Assembly (NCBI GenBank): GCA_018268955.1
Contig: JAFDVO010000005.1
Coordinates: forward strand, 62,001 to 126,000
DNA length: 64,000 nt
From: Acidobacteriota bacterium
GTDB taxonomy: Bacteria; Acidobacteriota; Vicinamibacteria; Vicinamibacterales; CAVVIG01
Direction: 5' to 3'
Positions 8,480 through 17,543 of the stretch are shown piece by piece (position 1 is the stretch's first letter; each line of letters begins with the position of its first letter). The notes beneath the pieces were generated by a model, which was not told the DNA's origin, did not search any database, and worked only from the letters and a program-made list of their open reading frames with translations. A program made the translations under genes and the position numbers.

Positions 8480-10902
8480 GGCTCTCGCGCATCCTCCGCG
8501 ACTACTCCGACGCTGGCGGGGTGAACACGCTTCTGGCGCCCTGGGGATTCGTCGACGACGCCACCCTGCTCACCAAGGCCGGCCACCTGGCTCGCATCTA
8601 CACGATTCGCGGAGTCGACGTGGACGGACTGACGCACCCCGAGCGTCATGCCCTGGCGAGGCGGATGGAAGCGGCTCTGAGGACTCTGGATGAGCGGTGT
8701 CGGGTCTACCAGTACCTCGTGAAGCGGGTCGCTGACCCCTTCATCACACCGACCTGTCCAGAGCCGATCGCGCAGGAGGCGGCATCGCGGCGCACGGCGT
8801 ATCTGAATGGACGGCGCTCCGAGCTGTATCGGCTGGAGCTGTTCATGGCGTTGGTCTACGAGCCGCCTGGTCGCCCGCGGGTCAGCACGTCCCTGTCGAA
8901 CCTCCGCCGAAACCCGCGCCTGGCCGTGCGGGAGTGGCTCTTTGCACCGGATGCCCTGCACGTCGTCGAGGCCGAACTCGACGCAGCCATCGACGGGCTC
9001 GCGCACAGGGCCGAGCTCTTCGAAGCCCAATTGACCGACTTCGGCGTCGAGCGGCTGCCGCGCCGAGAGACGTTCCGGCTGCTTCGACGGCTCGTGAACT
9101 ACGACGACGTGGTGGTTGACGCGTCGATGGTGAATCCGCCTGACGTTCACGTGGACTACTTCATGGGCGATTCAGCCGTGGAGTGTCATCGCGACCACCT
9201 CATGGTCGGCCGTCGCGCGGTCAAGGTCCTGGCGATGAAGGCGGCGCCGAGCCAAACCCACGCCGACGCCCTCGGAGGCCTGCTCGAGATCCCTGGGGAG
9301 TTCATCGCCTGCCTGGAGTGGCAGCGGATCCCTTCTGACCGAATGCGACGCGACATCCAGACGCGGCGGCGGCACTTCTTCAACCAGCGCATCTCGCTCG
9401 TCAACTACATCACGCCAGGCGAGGCGCGCACGGAAGACATGCTGGTCGACGAATCGGCGTCCGCGATGGTGCGGCAGCTCGGCGACGCCCTGACCGACAT
9501 CGAAGTCAACGGCCACGCTTTCGGCAACTGCTCACTGACGCTCGTGCTGCACGGTGACGACCTTCGGGCGGTCGAGCACCAGGCGGCGCAAGCCGCCAAG
9601 GCGCTGAGCCTGCACGACGGCGCCTTCATCGACGAGACCTACAACCTGCTGAACGCCTGGCTGAGCATCGTTCCAGGCAACGGCGCACGAAACCTCCGCC
9701 GACTCTCGATGCTCGAGACCCATGCAGCCGACCTCAGCTTCCTCTTCACGGTGGATCATGGGGCCGCCAGCTCTGCGCTCCTGACGGAACCGGTGGCGAC
9801 ACTGGAGACACCGCACCGCACGCCGTTCGACTACCACCTGCATGTCGACGATGTCGGGCACACGCTCGTCCTCGGCGCCACCGGTAGCGGCAAGAGCTTC
9901 CTCCTGAACTTCCTCATCACGAGCGCCCAGCGCTTCGACCCGTTCACGATCGTCCTCGACTTGGGCCACAGCTACCGAAAGCTGACCGAGCTGCTGAACG
10001 GCCGGTACGTGGAACTGGGTCTTCGCCAGAACGCGGTGACGATCAACCCCTTCTCACTGGAGCCAACGCCTGAGCATCTCCACTTCCTCCACGCGTTCGT
10101 CCGGGTCCTGCTGGAGGGCGAGGACGGCTACCGGCTGTCGGACGCCGAGGACCGGGAGGTCTACGAGGCGGTCGAGAACCTGTATGCCCTTCAACGGGGC
10201 CAGCGGCGCCTCTTCACCGTGGCGAACCTGCTCCCCCGAGGACTGGCGGCGCGCATGCAGAAGTGGGTCGAGGGCGGCCGGTACGCGGCGCTGTTCGACA
10301 ACGTCGACGACACGCTGACCTTCGACCGGCTGCAGGTGTTCGACTTCGAGGCCATGCGGTCGTTCCCGACGCTCATCGAGCCGTTGCTGTTCTACGTGCT
10401 GCACCGCGTCAATGAGCGCGTTGCGGCCAGCGGCGATGCGGCGCGGCTGAAGCTGTGCGTCATGGATGAGGCCTGGCGGCTCATTCAGCATCCGACCCTC
10501 CGCGCCTACGTTCAGGAGGCGTTGAAGACCTGGCGCAAGCGGAACGCGTCGATGGTGCTGTCGACACAGGCAGTCGAAGACTTCGCCTCGGCCGATCTGT
10601 TGCGGACCGTCATCGAGAGCTGTCCGACGAAGCTGCTGCTCGCGAATCCAGCGCTCGATCGCTCCAGGTACGCAGAGCTGTTTCAGTTGAACGAGATGGA
10701 GCTGGACCTGCTCTCGGCGCTGGCGCCCCGGAGCCAGCTGCTGTTGAAGCGCCCGCAGTTGACCAAGGTGCTCACGTTGGCCGTCGACCCGAAGAGCTAC
10801 TGGATCTACACGAACACTCCCATCGACAACCAACGGGTGGCGGCGGTGCTCAAGGAGCGGGGCCTCGAGGCCGGGCTCGATCGTCTTGCGGCATCGGTGT
10901 GA
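8473..10902 (+). CDS. trbE: TrbE/VirB4-like conjugation ATPase
   Basis: Protein of 809 aa, the usual length for TrbE/VirB4. The N-terminal CagE/TrbE/VirB region is followed by Walker A LGATGSGKSF (468-475) and Walker B LCVMDEAWR (Asp665, Glu666), then KRNASMVLSTQAVEDF typical of VirB4. It energises pilus assembly and substrate transfer at the inner membrane. The GTG start overlaps trbD by 7 bp. No defects are seen, so the machine is probably intact. Confidence 0.95.
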   Translation: MVRLSRILRDYSDAGGVNTLLAPWGFVDDATLLTKAGHLARIYTIRGVDVDGLTHPERHALARRMEAALRTLDERCRVYQYLVKRVADPFITPTCPEPIAQEAASRRTAYLNGRRSELYRLELFMALVYEPPGRPRVSTSLSNLRRNPRLAVREWLFAPDALHVVEAELDAAIDGLAHRAELFEAQLTDFGVERLPRRETFRLLRRLVNYDDVVVDASMVNPPDVHVDYFMGDSAVECHRDHLMVGRRAVKVLAMKAAPSQTHADALGGLLEIPGEFIACLEWQRIPSDRMRRDIQTRRRHFFNQRISLVNYITPGEARTEDMLVDESASAMVRQLGDALTDIEVNGHAFGNCSLTLVLHGDDLRAVEHQAAQAAKALSLHDGAFIDETYNLLNAWLSIVPGNGARNLRRLSMLETHAADLSFLFTVDHGAASSALLTEPVATLETPHRTPFDYHLHVDDVGHTLVLGATGSGKSFLLNFLITSAQRFDPFTIVLDLGHSYRKLTELLNGRYVELGLRQNAVTINPFSLEPTPEHLHFLHAFVRVLLEGEDGYRLSDAEDREVYEAVENLYALQRGQRRLFTVANLLPRGLAARMQKWVEGGRYAALFDNVDDTLTFDRLQVFDFEAMRSFPTLIEPLLFYVLHRVNERVAASGDAARLKLCVMDEAWRLIQHPTLRAYVQEALKTWRKRNASMVLSTQAVEDFASADLLRTVIESCPTKLLLANPALDRSRYAELFQLNEMELDLLSALAPRSQLLLKRPQLTKVLTLAVDPKSYWIYTNTPIDNQRVAAVLKERGLEAGLDRLAASV

Positions 10903-10916
10903 CAGGGAGGTGTGAG

Positions 10917-11687
10917 ATGCGACGGTGGCCACTCATCGGACTCGTTGCGGCTGCGACGATCGTCCCGCCAGCGACGGCAGGGGCGCAGACGCCAGGCGTG
11001 CGTGAAGTATCAGCGTCGGAGCGGGGTGTGATTCCGCTCCAGACGAGGATCCGCTACACCACGATGGTCGTCCTGCCGGAATCCGAGGAGATCCTCGACG
11101 TGATCTGTGGCGACAAAGACTTCTGGATCGTGTCGTCCACCCAGAACATCGCGCACATCAAGCCGGCGAAGGAGAGCGCGGCCACCAACCTCAATCTGGT
11201 GACCAAGAGCGGGGCCATCTACTCGTTCCTGCTGACCGAAAAGGCCGCTCCGCCGGACCTGAAGGTGTACATCGATGGCGGCAACGTCTCGCCGACTGCC
11301 AAGCCGAAGTACTACTCTGCCGCCCAAGTCGAAGCGCTCGAACTGCAACTGGCCGAGGCTCGGACCACCCAGCGCGAGACCGAGCGCCGGGCGGAGGAGG
11401 CGAGCGCGACGTTCCGGCAGGACTATCCGTCGCGTCTGCAGTTTGTGTACGGCAGCCTCAAGTACGAGAAACCGTTCCTCGTGCGGTCTGTCTGGCACGA
11501 CGGCCAGTTCACCTACCTGAAGTCCGACGCAACAGAGCTGCCGGCCCTGTATGAGGTGAAGGACGGAAAGCCCGCGCTCCTGAACTTCCAGGTTCGCGAG
11601 GGCACCTACGTGGTGCCGAAGGTGCTGGACCGGGCCTACCTTGCGCTCGGCTCGCAGCGATTGAACTTCGAGCAGCAGGGACGGTAG
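10917..11687 (+). CDS. trbG: TrbG/VirB9-like outer-membrane core protein
   Basis: Protein of 256 aa with a cleavable signal peptide (about 1-24, ending TAGAQT), an N-terminal VirB9 domain (TRIRYTTMVVLPESEEILDVICGD) and the C-terminal beta domain (FLVRSVWHDGQFTYLKSD). The ATG at 10917 is preferred over the GTG at 10899 because the AGGGAGG site lies between them. TrbG/VirB9 and TrbI/VirB10 build the core channel through the outer membrane; trbI starts 2 bp after this gene. Confidence 0.88.
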   Translation: MRRWPLIGLVAAATIVPPATAGAQTPGVREVSASERGVIPLQTRIRYTTMVVLPESEEILDVICGDKDFWIVSSTQNIAHIKPAKESAATNLNLVTKSGAIYSFLLTEKAAPPDLKVYIDGGNVSPTAKPKYYSAAQVEALELQLAEARTTQRETERRAEEASATFRQDYPSRLQFVYGSLKYEKPFLVRSVWHDGQFTYLKSDATELPALYEVKDGKPALLNFQVREGTYVVPKVLDRAYLALGSQRLNFEQQGR

Positions 11688-11689
11688 CC

Positions 11690-12949
11690 ATGGCAGAGCC
11701 ACCCGCCGCACCCGGCGCCGCGCCGGTCAGCGACCTCCGGCCCGTCCCTCGGGGTGTCGTGCCGAGAGGGTTCCAGACCTGGCTGATGGTCGGCTTGGCC
11801 GCCGGCATCGTGCTGATCATTCTGTTGGCCGGCGAGCCGGAGCCGCCCGGGCCCAACGTGACGACCAGCACCGCGCCGGCCGCGCCGAACCCGGACAGGC
11901 TGCGCGACTACCAGGAGAGGCTCAAGGCCATGGAGGCCAGGCAGGCACTTGAGGCGCAGGCGGCTGCCGCCGCGCCGCCATATCCCGTCGAGCCGCGATA
12001 CGAGGAGCCGAGCGCTCCGGCCGCTGAGGATCCCATCGTCGCGGATCGGAAACGGCGCGAGTACGAGAGCCTGTTCGCAAGCAACGTCATCTCGAGTCGC
12101 CGTCCGGAAGCGGAGCGTCCTCAGGCGGAGGCCTCCCGGCCCTCCACGGGGCCGACGAGAGCTGCCACGGACGCGTCGCTGGACGAGATTGCCGCGGCGG
12201 TCGTTCGCGCAACCGGTGGAGCCGCGCCATCCAATCAAGTACTCCCGGTCGGCTCGCCACCCAGCCCGGCAGCCCCACAGGCAGCAGCGGGGCTGCGCGA
12301 CGGTGAGCGACGCACGCCAGAGAGGACGGGCCCCCTGTCACCCGCCGGTTCGCTCCACACGCTTCTGGAAGGGACAGTCATCGACACCGTCCTGACGAAT
12401 CGTCTCGATGGCAACGGCGTCGCCCCGGTGAATTGCCTGGTCACCAACCCGATCTACTCCCACAGCGGCCAGCACGTCGTGATCCCGGCTGGCGCCCGCG
12501 TCCTGGGTGAGACCAGGCCGGTTCAAGCACTCGGAGAGACGCGTCTCGCGGTCAGCTTCCATCGCTTGCTGATGCCCGATGGAAGCACGCAGCGGCTCGA
12601 TCAGTTCCTCGGGTTGAACCAGATCGGCGACGCCGGGCTGCGGGACAAGGTCAATCAGCACTTCCTGGCGACCTTCGGCGCCGCCGGAGCAGTCGGCCTC
12701 ATCAGCGGGTTGGCGCAATGGCTCGGCACCGCGGGCCTCACGGGAGGGACGGGTGAGCGCACTGTCATCATCGCCGGCGGCGCCGCCGACAGCGCGTCGC
12801 AGGCGAGCCTTCAGGTGATGAACCGGTTCCTCAACCGGCTGCCCACCATCACGATCCGCGAGGGGCACCGCGTGAAGGTGTACCTCACCAGCGACCTGCA
12901 GTTGCCGGCCTACCAGCCGTCTGCACTTGCGGTCTCCACACGGCGCTGA
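11690..12949 (+). CDS. trbI: TrbI/VirB10-like channel protein
   Basis: Protein of 419 aa: a short cytoplasmic Pro-rich start, one membrane helix (28-47), a long Ala/Pro/Glu-rich periplasmic linker (about 50-220) and the conserved TrbI domain from about 222 (LLEGTVIDTVLTNRLDG through HVVIPAGARVLGET). The linker spans the periplasm and senses ATPase energy in the family. It is packed tightly against trbG and the first trbJ-like gene. Confidence 0.93.
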   Translation: MAEPPAAPGAAPVSDLRPVPRGVVPRGFQTWLMVGLAAGIVLIILLAGEPEPPGPNVTTSTAPAAPNPDRLRDYQERLKAMEARQALEAQAAAAAPPYPVEPRYEEPSAPAAEDPIVADRKRREYESLFASNVISSRRPEAERPQAEASRPSTGPTRAATDASLDEIAAAVVRATGGAAPSNQVLPVGSPPSPAAPQAAAGLRDGERRTPERTGPLSPAGSLHTLLEGTVIDTVLTNRLDGNGVAPVNCLVTNPIYSHSGQHVVIPAGARVLGETRPVQALGETRLAVSFHRLLMPDGSTQRLDQFLGLNQIGDAGLRDKVNQHFLATFGAAGAVGLISGLAQWLGTAGLTGGTGERTVIIAGGAADSASQASLQVMNRFLNRLPTITIREGHRVKVYLTSDLQLPAYQPSALAVSTRR

Positions 12950-12961
12950 AGGGAGAGAGCC

Positions 12962-13732
12962 ATGGTTCGGAATATCGCCGCCCTCATGCTCATCGTTCTG
13001 ATCGCCGTGCCGGCCCATGCCCAGTTCGCGGTCATCGATAACGCGAATCTGGCCCAGGCCATCCTGATCGTGCAGCGGACGCAGCGACATCTCGAAGAGC
13101 TGCGCGCGCAGTATCTGACCATCCAGCGAATGGCGCGGGCCTTGGGGAACATGGACCGCTATCGGACGCCGTCCATAGCCCTCACCGGCCACAACCCTGG
13201 GCAGTGGCTGTATGGCACGCCCTGGATCGCGGGCCTCAATGGCGGTGACCCGATGGGCACGGCCTACTGGGCCACGGCCCTGCCGCTTGAGCGTCCCGGT
13301 CCGGCCAGCCGGCTCACCGGCGCCGCACGCCGCGCCTTCGAGCGCCAGTACGGCAACGTCGAGATCGCGGACACCGTGGCGATCATGGGCGGGCATCAGG
13401 TCGGCATCACACGGACCTACGCCGACCAACTGCAGCGCGCCGTGCAAGCGCTCGAGACCGACGTACTGAATCCGGCGGCCTCGTACCACGAGATGACGGC
13501 GGTCCTCGACAAGATCGCCGCGGGCGAGCTGCTCGGCCGTCGGCAGGACATGACCGCGAACCAGCTCCTGTCGCACACTCTCGAACAACTCCTCGCGCGC
13601 AGCAAGCGCCTCCGTGACAACGAGGCCGCCGCCGTCAACATGCAGCTCGTCACCTGGCGAGACGGGGACGTCGCGAATCAGGCATTCCGGAACGGCATGG
13701 GTGACGCCCTTCGCACGTGGCGCCAGCCCTAA
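12962..13732 (+). CDS. trbJ: TrbJ/VirB5-like secreted protein, copy 1
   Basis: Protein of 256 aa with a signal peptide (about 1-21, ending AHAQFAV) and a mostly helical mature part. FAVIDNANLAQ right after cleavage is typical of TrbJ proteins, which associate with the pilus or mating surface. The last 30 residues (QLVTWRD then GDALRTWRQP) recur nearly unchanged in the next gene, so the two arose by duplication. An AGGGAGAG ribosome site precedes the ATG. Confidence 0.75.
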   Translation: MVRNIAALMLIVLIAVPAHAQFAVIDNANLAQAILIVQRTQRHLEELRAQYLTIQRMARALGNMDRYRTPSIALTGHNPGQWLYGTPWIAGLNGGDPMGTAYWATALPLERPGPASRLTGAARRAFERQYGNVEIADTVAIMGGHQVGITRTYADQLQRAVQALETDVLNPAASYHEMTAVLDKIAAGELLGRRQDMTANQLLSHTLEQLLARSKRLRDNEAAAVNMQLVTWRDGDVANQAFRNGMGDALRTWRQP

Positions 13733-13745
13733 GAGGAGCACGACC

Positions 13746-14552
13746 ATGAGAACCTCACCCCGACAGACTGTGCGGACTGCCCTCCTCGTGCTGGCGGTCG
13801 CCTTCAGCGCGGCTCGTCCGGCGTCGGCGCAGTTCGCTGTCTTCGACGCTGCCACCACCGCGAGGAACCGCACGACGGCCGCGCTGAAGGAGCTGCTGTA
13901 CCGGCTGCAGATTCAGGAGCACGACAAGCTCCTCTTGATGGCCCGTCGACTCAGTGCGCTGACCAGCCTGCGGCGGTTCGCGCTGACCGACGTCCCGCGG
14001 TGGAGGGTCCACGGGAGCGCCGACTTTCCGTTCGTCCAGTCCTACCTCGACACGCTGAACTTCGGCGATCGCTCCGGGGCGGCGTACCTCGCGCTGGTGG
14101 AACGCCTGGCCCAGTCCCCGCGGTTGGGGCGTCTCTCGCCAGCGGCCAGGCGCTCAGTGATCTCCCGGCTCGCGACCATCGACCTGGCCGATGCTGTTGT
14201 CATCGCCGGCAGCAACGGGACGGGGCAGCTCCGGAACGCCGGCCGGCGACTGGAGATCGACGCGATTGCCGCTCTTGAGCGGGACGTCGTCGATCCGTCC
14301 ATCGAGCAGAGCACGACGGCCGTTCTCGACAAGATCAGCGGTGCCGCGTTGATTGGCGCCCGGCAGCGCCAGGCACGAATCCAGCTCCTGGCCGGCGTCC
14401 TCGAACAGCTGCTCCTCGACACGAAGCAGCTACGCGACGTCGATGCGGCAACCATGAACTCGCAACTCGTCACGTGGCGCGACAAGGCGGCGGTCGATGC
14501 CGCCTTCGTTGCGGGCTCGGGCGACGCCCTCCGCACCTGGCGGCAGCCTTGA
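13746..14552 (+). CDS. TrbJ/VirB5-like secreted protein, copy 2
   Basis: Protein of 268 aa, paralogous to the preceding gene: a signal peptide (about 1-28, ending ASAQFAVFDAA), the same VLDKI segment and the same C-terminal block (QLVTWRDKAAVD, then GDALRTWRQP). The N-terminal two thirds have diverged strongly. The ATG at 13746 is chosen for the AAGAGGAG site just upstream and for the signal peptide. The copies may form a mixed pilus tip or play different adhesion roles (inference). Confidence 0.7.
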   Translation: MRTSPRQTVRTALLVLAVAFSAARPASAQFAVFDAATTARNRTTAALKELLYRLQIQEHDKLLLMARRLSALTSLRRFALTDVPRWRVHGSADFPFVQSYLDTLNFGDRSGAAYLALVERLAQSPRLGRLSPAARRSVISRLATIDLADAVVIAGSNGTGQLRNAGRRLEIDAIAALERDVVDPSIEQSTTAVLDKISGAALIGARQRQARIQLLAGVLEQLLLDTKQLRDVDAATMNSQLVTWRDKAAVDAAFVAGSGDALRTWRQP

Positions 14553-14573
14553 GGGTCATCTCGGAGGAATGAC

Positions 14574-15404
14574 GTGCAGCTCAACCTTCTCCCGACCATT
14601 CAGCAAGCCATCTCGGGTTTGCTGACCACTCATGAACCGGAGTTCCTTCGCCTGGGCTTCCGTCTGTTCATCTCCCTCGCAACCGTGCTCATCGCGTGGC
14701 ACGGCATCCACATGATGTTCTCGAGGGACGGCCTGGGGGAGTCGATGTTCGAGTTCGCCAAGCTGCTGCTGTTCGTGTCGTTCGGCTACGCGATGATCGC
14801 GTTCTACGAATCGCCGATTCCGGGCTTCGGCGTCTCGTTCAGCAACCTGATTACCGACCAGACGTTCTACCTGCAGTCGATTCTCGAGGCCCGGGCGTTC
14901 GACAACATCTACCAGCACTTCGACGAGCTCGCCGACCACTTCGTGCAGCCGAGTGCCCTGGCCATTCTGGCCAACCTCATCTACTGGATGGTGCTGCTGC
15001 TGATCGCCTGCGCCAAAGCGGTGTCGATGGCTGTCATCGCCTTCGGCCTGATTGCGAGCGCGGTCTGCGCCCTGGTGGGGCCGCTGTTCGTGCCGTTCTT
15101 CATCGTACCCAAGCTCGACTGGCTGTTTTGGAGCTGGCTGAAGGCATTCATCCAGTACTCGTTCATCCCGGTCGTGGCTATCGCGTTCCTGATGGTCTTC
15201 GAGCGGTTCATCTTCCGCTACGTGACCACGCTTCCGCCCACGATCACGGAGGCAGAATATGGCGTCTACGCGCTACAGGCCGTGGCTGTGATCGTGACGT
15301 TCTGCACGGGCATTCTGCTCGTGCCGTCGCTGACGACGGCGATCTTCTCGGGCCAGGGCGGACAAGCATCCTTCCCCGGCCTGAATCGGTTCCTGCGGCG
15401 CTGA
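14574..15404 (+). CDS. trbL: TrbL/VirB6-like polytopic membrane protein
   Basis: Protein of 276 aa with about six membrane helices (for example 24-45, 60-78, 125-165, 170-195, 200-220 and 240-260), the pattern of TrbL/VirB6 inner-membrane channel proteins. It is shorter than RP4 TrbL, lacking the long polar C-terminal extension. The GTG start follows TCGGAGGAATGAC. It probably forms part of the DNA and pilin path across the inner membrane. Confidence 0.8.
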   Translation: MQLNLLPTIQQAISGLLTTHEPEFLRLGFRLFISLATVLIAWHGIHMMFSRDGLGESMFEFAKLLLFVSFGYAMIAFYESPIPGFGVSFSNLITDQTFYLQSILEARAFDNIYQHFDELADHFVQPSALAILANLIYWMVLLLIACAKAVSMAVIAFGLIASAVCALVGPLFVPFFIVPKLDWLFWSWLKAFIQYSFIPVVAIAFLMVFERFIFRYVTTLPPTITEAEYGVYALQAVAVIVTFCTGILLVPSLTTAIFSGQGGQASFPGLNRFLRR

Positions 15405-15416
15405 AGGAGGCCACTC

Positions 15417-15584
15417 ATGTCGCGGCGCTTCTCGCAGGACCATCAGCGTGATCCCGACCAAGTCGTGTGGTCCGACCTACCCGGCTGGTACTGGAAGGCG
15501 TTCGGAATCGCGCTGCTTGTGGGGTTCCTTGCCGGGCTGGGCTGGATTGCCTGGAACCTGTTCCGAATCCACGTGCTTGGCTGA
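15417..15584 (+). CDS. 55-aa single-helix membrane protein of the trb operon
   Basis: Short gene encoding 55 aa: a charged N-terminus (MSRRFSQDHQRDPDQ), one hydrophobic helix at about 28-49 and a short basic end. GAAGGAGG lies 8 bp before the ATG, and it fits neatly between trbL (12 bp gap) and trbF (12 bp gap), so it is very likely translated. There is no lipobox Cys, so it is not an RP4 TrbK-type lipoprotein. Its role is unknown; it could be a small accessory subunit of the channel. Confidence 0.7.
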   Translation: MSRRFSQDHQRDPDQVVWSDLPGWYWKAFGIALLVGFLAGLGWIAWNLFRIHVLG

Positions 15585-15596
15585 GGAGGCGGACTC

Positions 15597-16298
15597 GTGG
15601 CTGCGACGCTGACCGAACCCGGCGTGAAGACGATGGAGGGTGCGAAGCGCCAGTTCGTCGAGCTGTACGGCTCGGCGCTGGTGATGAACACGTATCTAAA
15701 GATCGCTCTCGTCCTCGTGTCCCTGGTTGCCCTGGGACTGGTGGGCCTGAACTTCCACACGGCTTCTCGATTTGCGGACGTCAAGCCTCTGGTCATTCGG
15801 ATCGACGAGGTCGGCAGGGCCGAAGCAGTCCAGTACGACGCCGCGTCGTACAGGCCGCAGCCTCCTGAGCTGCGCTACTTCCTCACGCAGTTCGTTGTGA
15901 AGCACTTCAGCCGGATCCGTTCCACAGTTCAGCGCGAGTATCCGGACTCCCTGTTCTTCCTGGAGCCGTCGCTGGCCGACGCCACGATTGCCCAGAACGA
16001 CCAGAGCCGGACCATCGAGCAGTTCCTGACGAATCCGTCGTCGGATGAGGTCGAGGTGCAGGTGCAGAACGTCAGCCTGACCGAGCTGGCGACGCCGCCG
16101 TACAAGGCGGCCGTGACCTTCCAGAAGGTCTACTACTCGCCCGGAACCCGAACCGAGCGCCAGCGAGAGACGTTCGTCGCCCAGGTGGATTTCGGGCTTC
16201 GGGACCACGTACCGAACGAGTTCGTGCGCGTGAATCCGCTGGGCCTTCAGATCGGCTATTTCCGTGTGGATCAGGCGTTCGAAGAGGGCAGGCGTTGA
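15597..16298 (+). CDS. trbF: TrbF/VirB8-like bitopic membrane protein
   Basis: Protein of 233 aa with a short cytoplasmic tail, one membrane helix (33-52) and a periplasmic NTF2-like domain typical of VirB8/TrbF (VKPLVIRIDEVGRAE, then ELRYFLTQFV, then NPLGLQIGYFRVDQAF at the C-terminus). The GTG start follows a GAGGAGGCGG site. The stop overlaps the next ATG by one base (TGATG). It is a scaffold for assembly of the secretion channel. Confidence 0.88.
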   Translation: MAATLTEPGVKTMEGAKRQFVELYGSALVMNTYLKIALVLVSLVALGLVGLNFHTASRFADVKPLVIRIDEVGRAEAVQYDAASYRPQPPELRYFLTQFVVKHFSRIRSTVQREYPDSLFFLEPSLADATIAQNDQSRTIEQFLTNPSSDEVEVQVQNVSLTELATPPYKAAVTFQKVYYSPGTRTERQRETFVAQVDFGLRDHVPNEFVRVNPLGLQIGYFRVDQAFEEGRR

Positions 16299-16585
16299 TG
16301 GCCAACGCGGCCTTCCTCTCGGCCCTGACTGTGTTCCTGCTGGTCGGCTGGATTGCCGGCGAGCTGCGCTTCCTCGCACCCCACAAAGCGATTCTGTTTC
16401 GTGAACACGCGCCCCTGATCGGCGGGGCCATTCTGATTCTCTTCCTGAACCTGACTGCGACCTTTTACAGCGTAGCCCGCTGGTTCTTCCTGCGCGACAC
16501 CGGCCGCAAGCTGCTGCACATCGACCGCCAGCTTGCGACCGACGATGCCGTGATCGAAGACCTGCGGTCGTACCTGAAGTCGTAG
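16298..16585 (+). CDS. 95-aa two-helix membrane protein
   Basis: Protein of 95 aa with two hydrophobic helices (about 2-21 and 37-60) and a helical polar tail (KLLHIDRQLATDDAVIEDLRSYLKS). The ATG overlaps the trbF stop by one base, so translation is coupled. I do not recognise the family. Position suggests an inner-membrane accessory part of the secretion machine. Confidence 0.7.
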   Translation: MANAAFLSALTVFLLVGWIAGELRFLAPHKAILFREHAPLIGGAILILFLNLTATFYSVARWFFLRDTGRKLLHIDRQLATDDAVIEDLRSYLKS

Positions 16586-16595
16586 GAGGGTTCAG

Positions 16596-17543
16596 ATGTG
16601 GCGAGACGTGGACGCCCGCGAGAACGGGCGCGAACGGCCGGAGGATGGCCGCGGCCGGAGTGGCGGCGCCCAGGCGCAGTTCCCCGAGCCGCCAGGCGAG
16701 GCGCGGGAGGTCCTGGACTCACTGTCCCGCAGTGTCGACCTGCCCCGAGGGCCGCAGCGGGAGAAGGTCCGGGTCCGCGGGCGGGACTATGAGCTGTCGG
16801 GAGCCGACGTTCGGATCATGACGAAGGTAGGAGCGTTTCGAGTGGTGCCAGCGAACGAGCTGCGGGCCTCCAACCCGCGGACGCCGACACGGCCAGCACG
16901 GGACATCGAACGGCTGCGCAAGCACGGGCTCGTCAAGACCGCGCCGTACGTCGTCGGCAGAACGCGCACCACCCTGGTCACTCTCACCGAGCGGGGCCGG
17001 GAGCTACTTGAGGCGCGTCGATTGCCGGACGGTCGGGATGGCCATCAGCGCTTCTACGCCGGAATCAGCAAGCCTCGGGAACTGGCACACGACGCCAGGG
17101 TTCACGCCGCCTACGAGCGCGCCGTCGAGAAGCTTGAAGAGAGGGGCGCCCTGGTCCGCCGCGTCGTTCTCGAGGAAGAGTTGAAGTCCGACTATCAGCG
17201 CTTCCTGCAGCGTGGCAACAAGGGCCGGCGCGACGGCCGTGGAGAGCCCGACCGGGACCGGGAAGCGATTGAGCGTTGGGCCCGCGACCATCAGCTGCCT
17301 TGCCACGACGGGCACGTGGAATTGCCCGACGCACGCATCGAATACGTCGACCGGGACGGCCGACCCAGGGTCGAGGACATCGAGGTCGTGACACCTCACT
17401 ACCGGGGTGCTCACGCCGCCGCGAAGGCCGCTTCGGGGTTCTCGCAGTATCGAGCCGTCGGGGCACGGGTTGGTGGCGTGTCCGGATCGGGCCGCAGCGG
17501 TCGCGGCGTGGATCCACGTGCCGCCGAGGATCTGCTGCCATGA
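16596..17543 (+). CDS. Replic_Relax-like mobilisation/replication protein
   Basis: Protein of 315 aa. A disordered Gly/Arg-rich start (1-55) is followed by a winged-helix region (about 64-140) and a C-terminal domain with LPDARIEY (Pro244, Asp245), VEDIEVVTP (Glu263) and AAAKAASGFSQY (Lys277). That spacing looks like a PD-(D/E)xK-type core, as in replication-relaxation (Replic_Relax) proteins of plasmids and ICEs. Lying between the secretion genes and the candidate oriT, it is the best candidate for DNA processing. No HUH relaxase His triad is present. Overlaps the next gene by 4 bp (ATGA). Confidence 0.55.
   Translation: MWRDVDARENGRERPEDGRGRSGGAQAQFPEPPGEAREVLDSLSRSVDLPRGPQREKVRVRGRDYELSGADVRIMTKVGAFRVVPANELRASNPRTPTRPARDIERLRKHGLVKTAPYVVGRTRTTLVTLTERGRELLEARRLPDGRDGHQRFYAGISKPRELAHDARVHAAYERAVEKLEERGALVRRVVLEEELKSDYQRFLQRGNKGRRDGRGEPDRDREAIERWARDHQLPCHDGHVELPDARIEYVDRDGRPRVEDIEVVTPHYRGAHAAAKAASGFSQYRAVGARVGGVSGSGRSGRGVDPRAAEDLLP

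Noticed and set aside
12338..13873. 511-aa minus-strand frame across trbI and trbJ
   Set aside because: Shadow of the GC-rich plus-strand trb genes; no domain and no operon logic.
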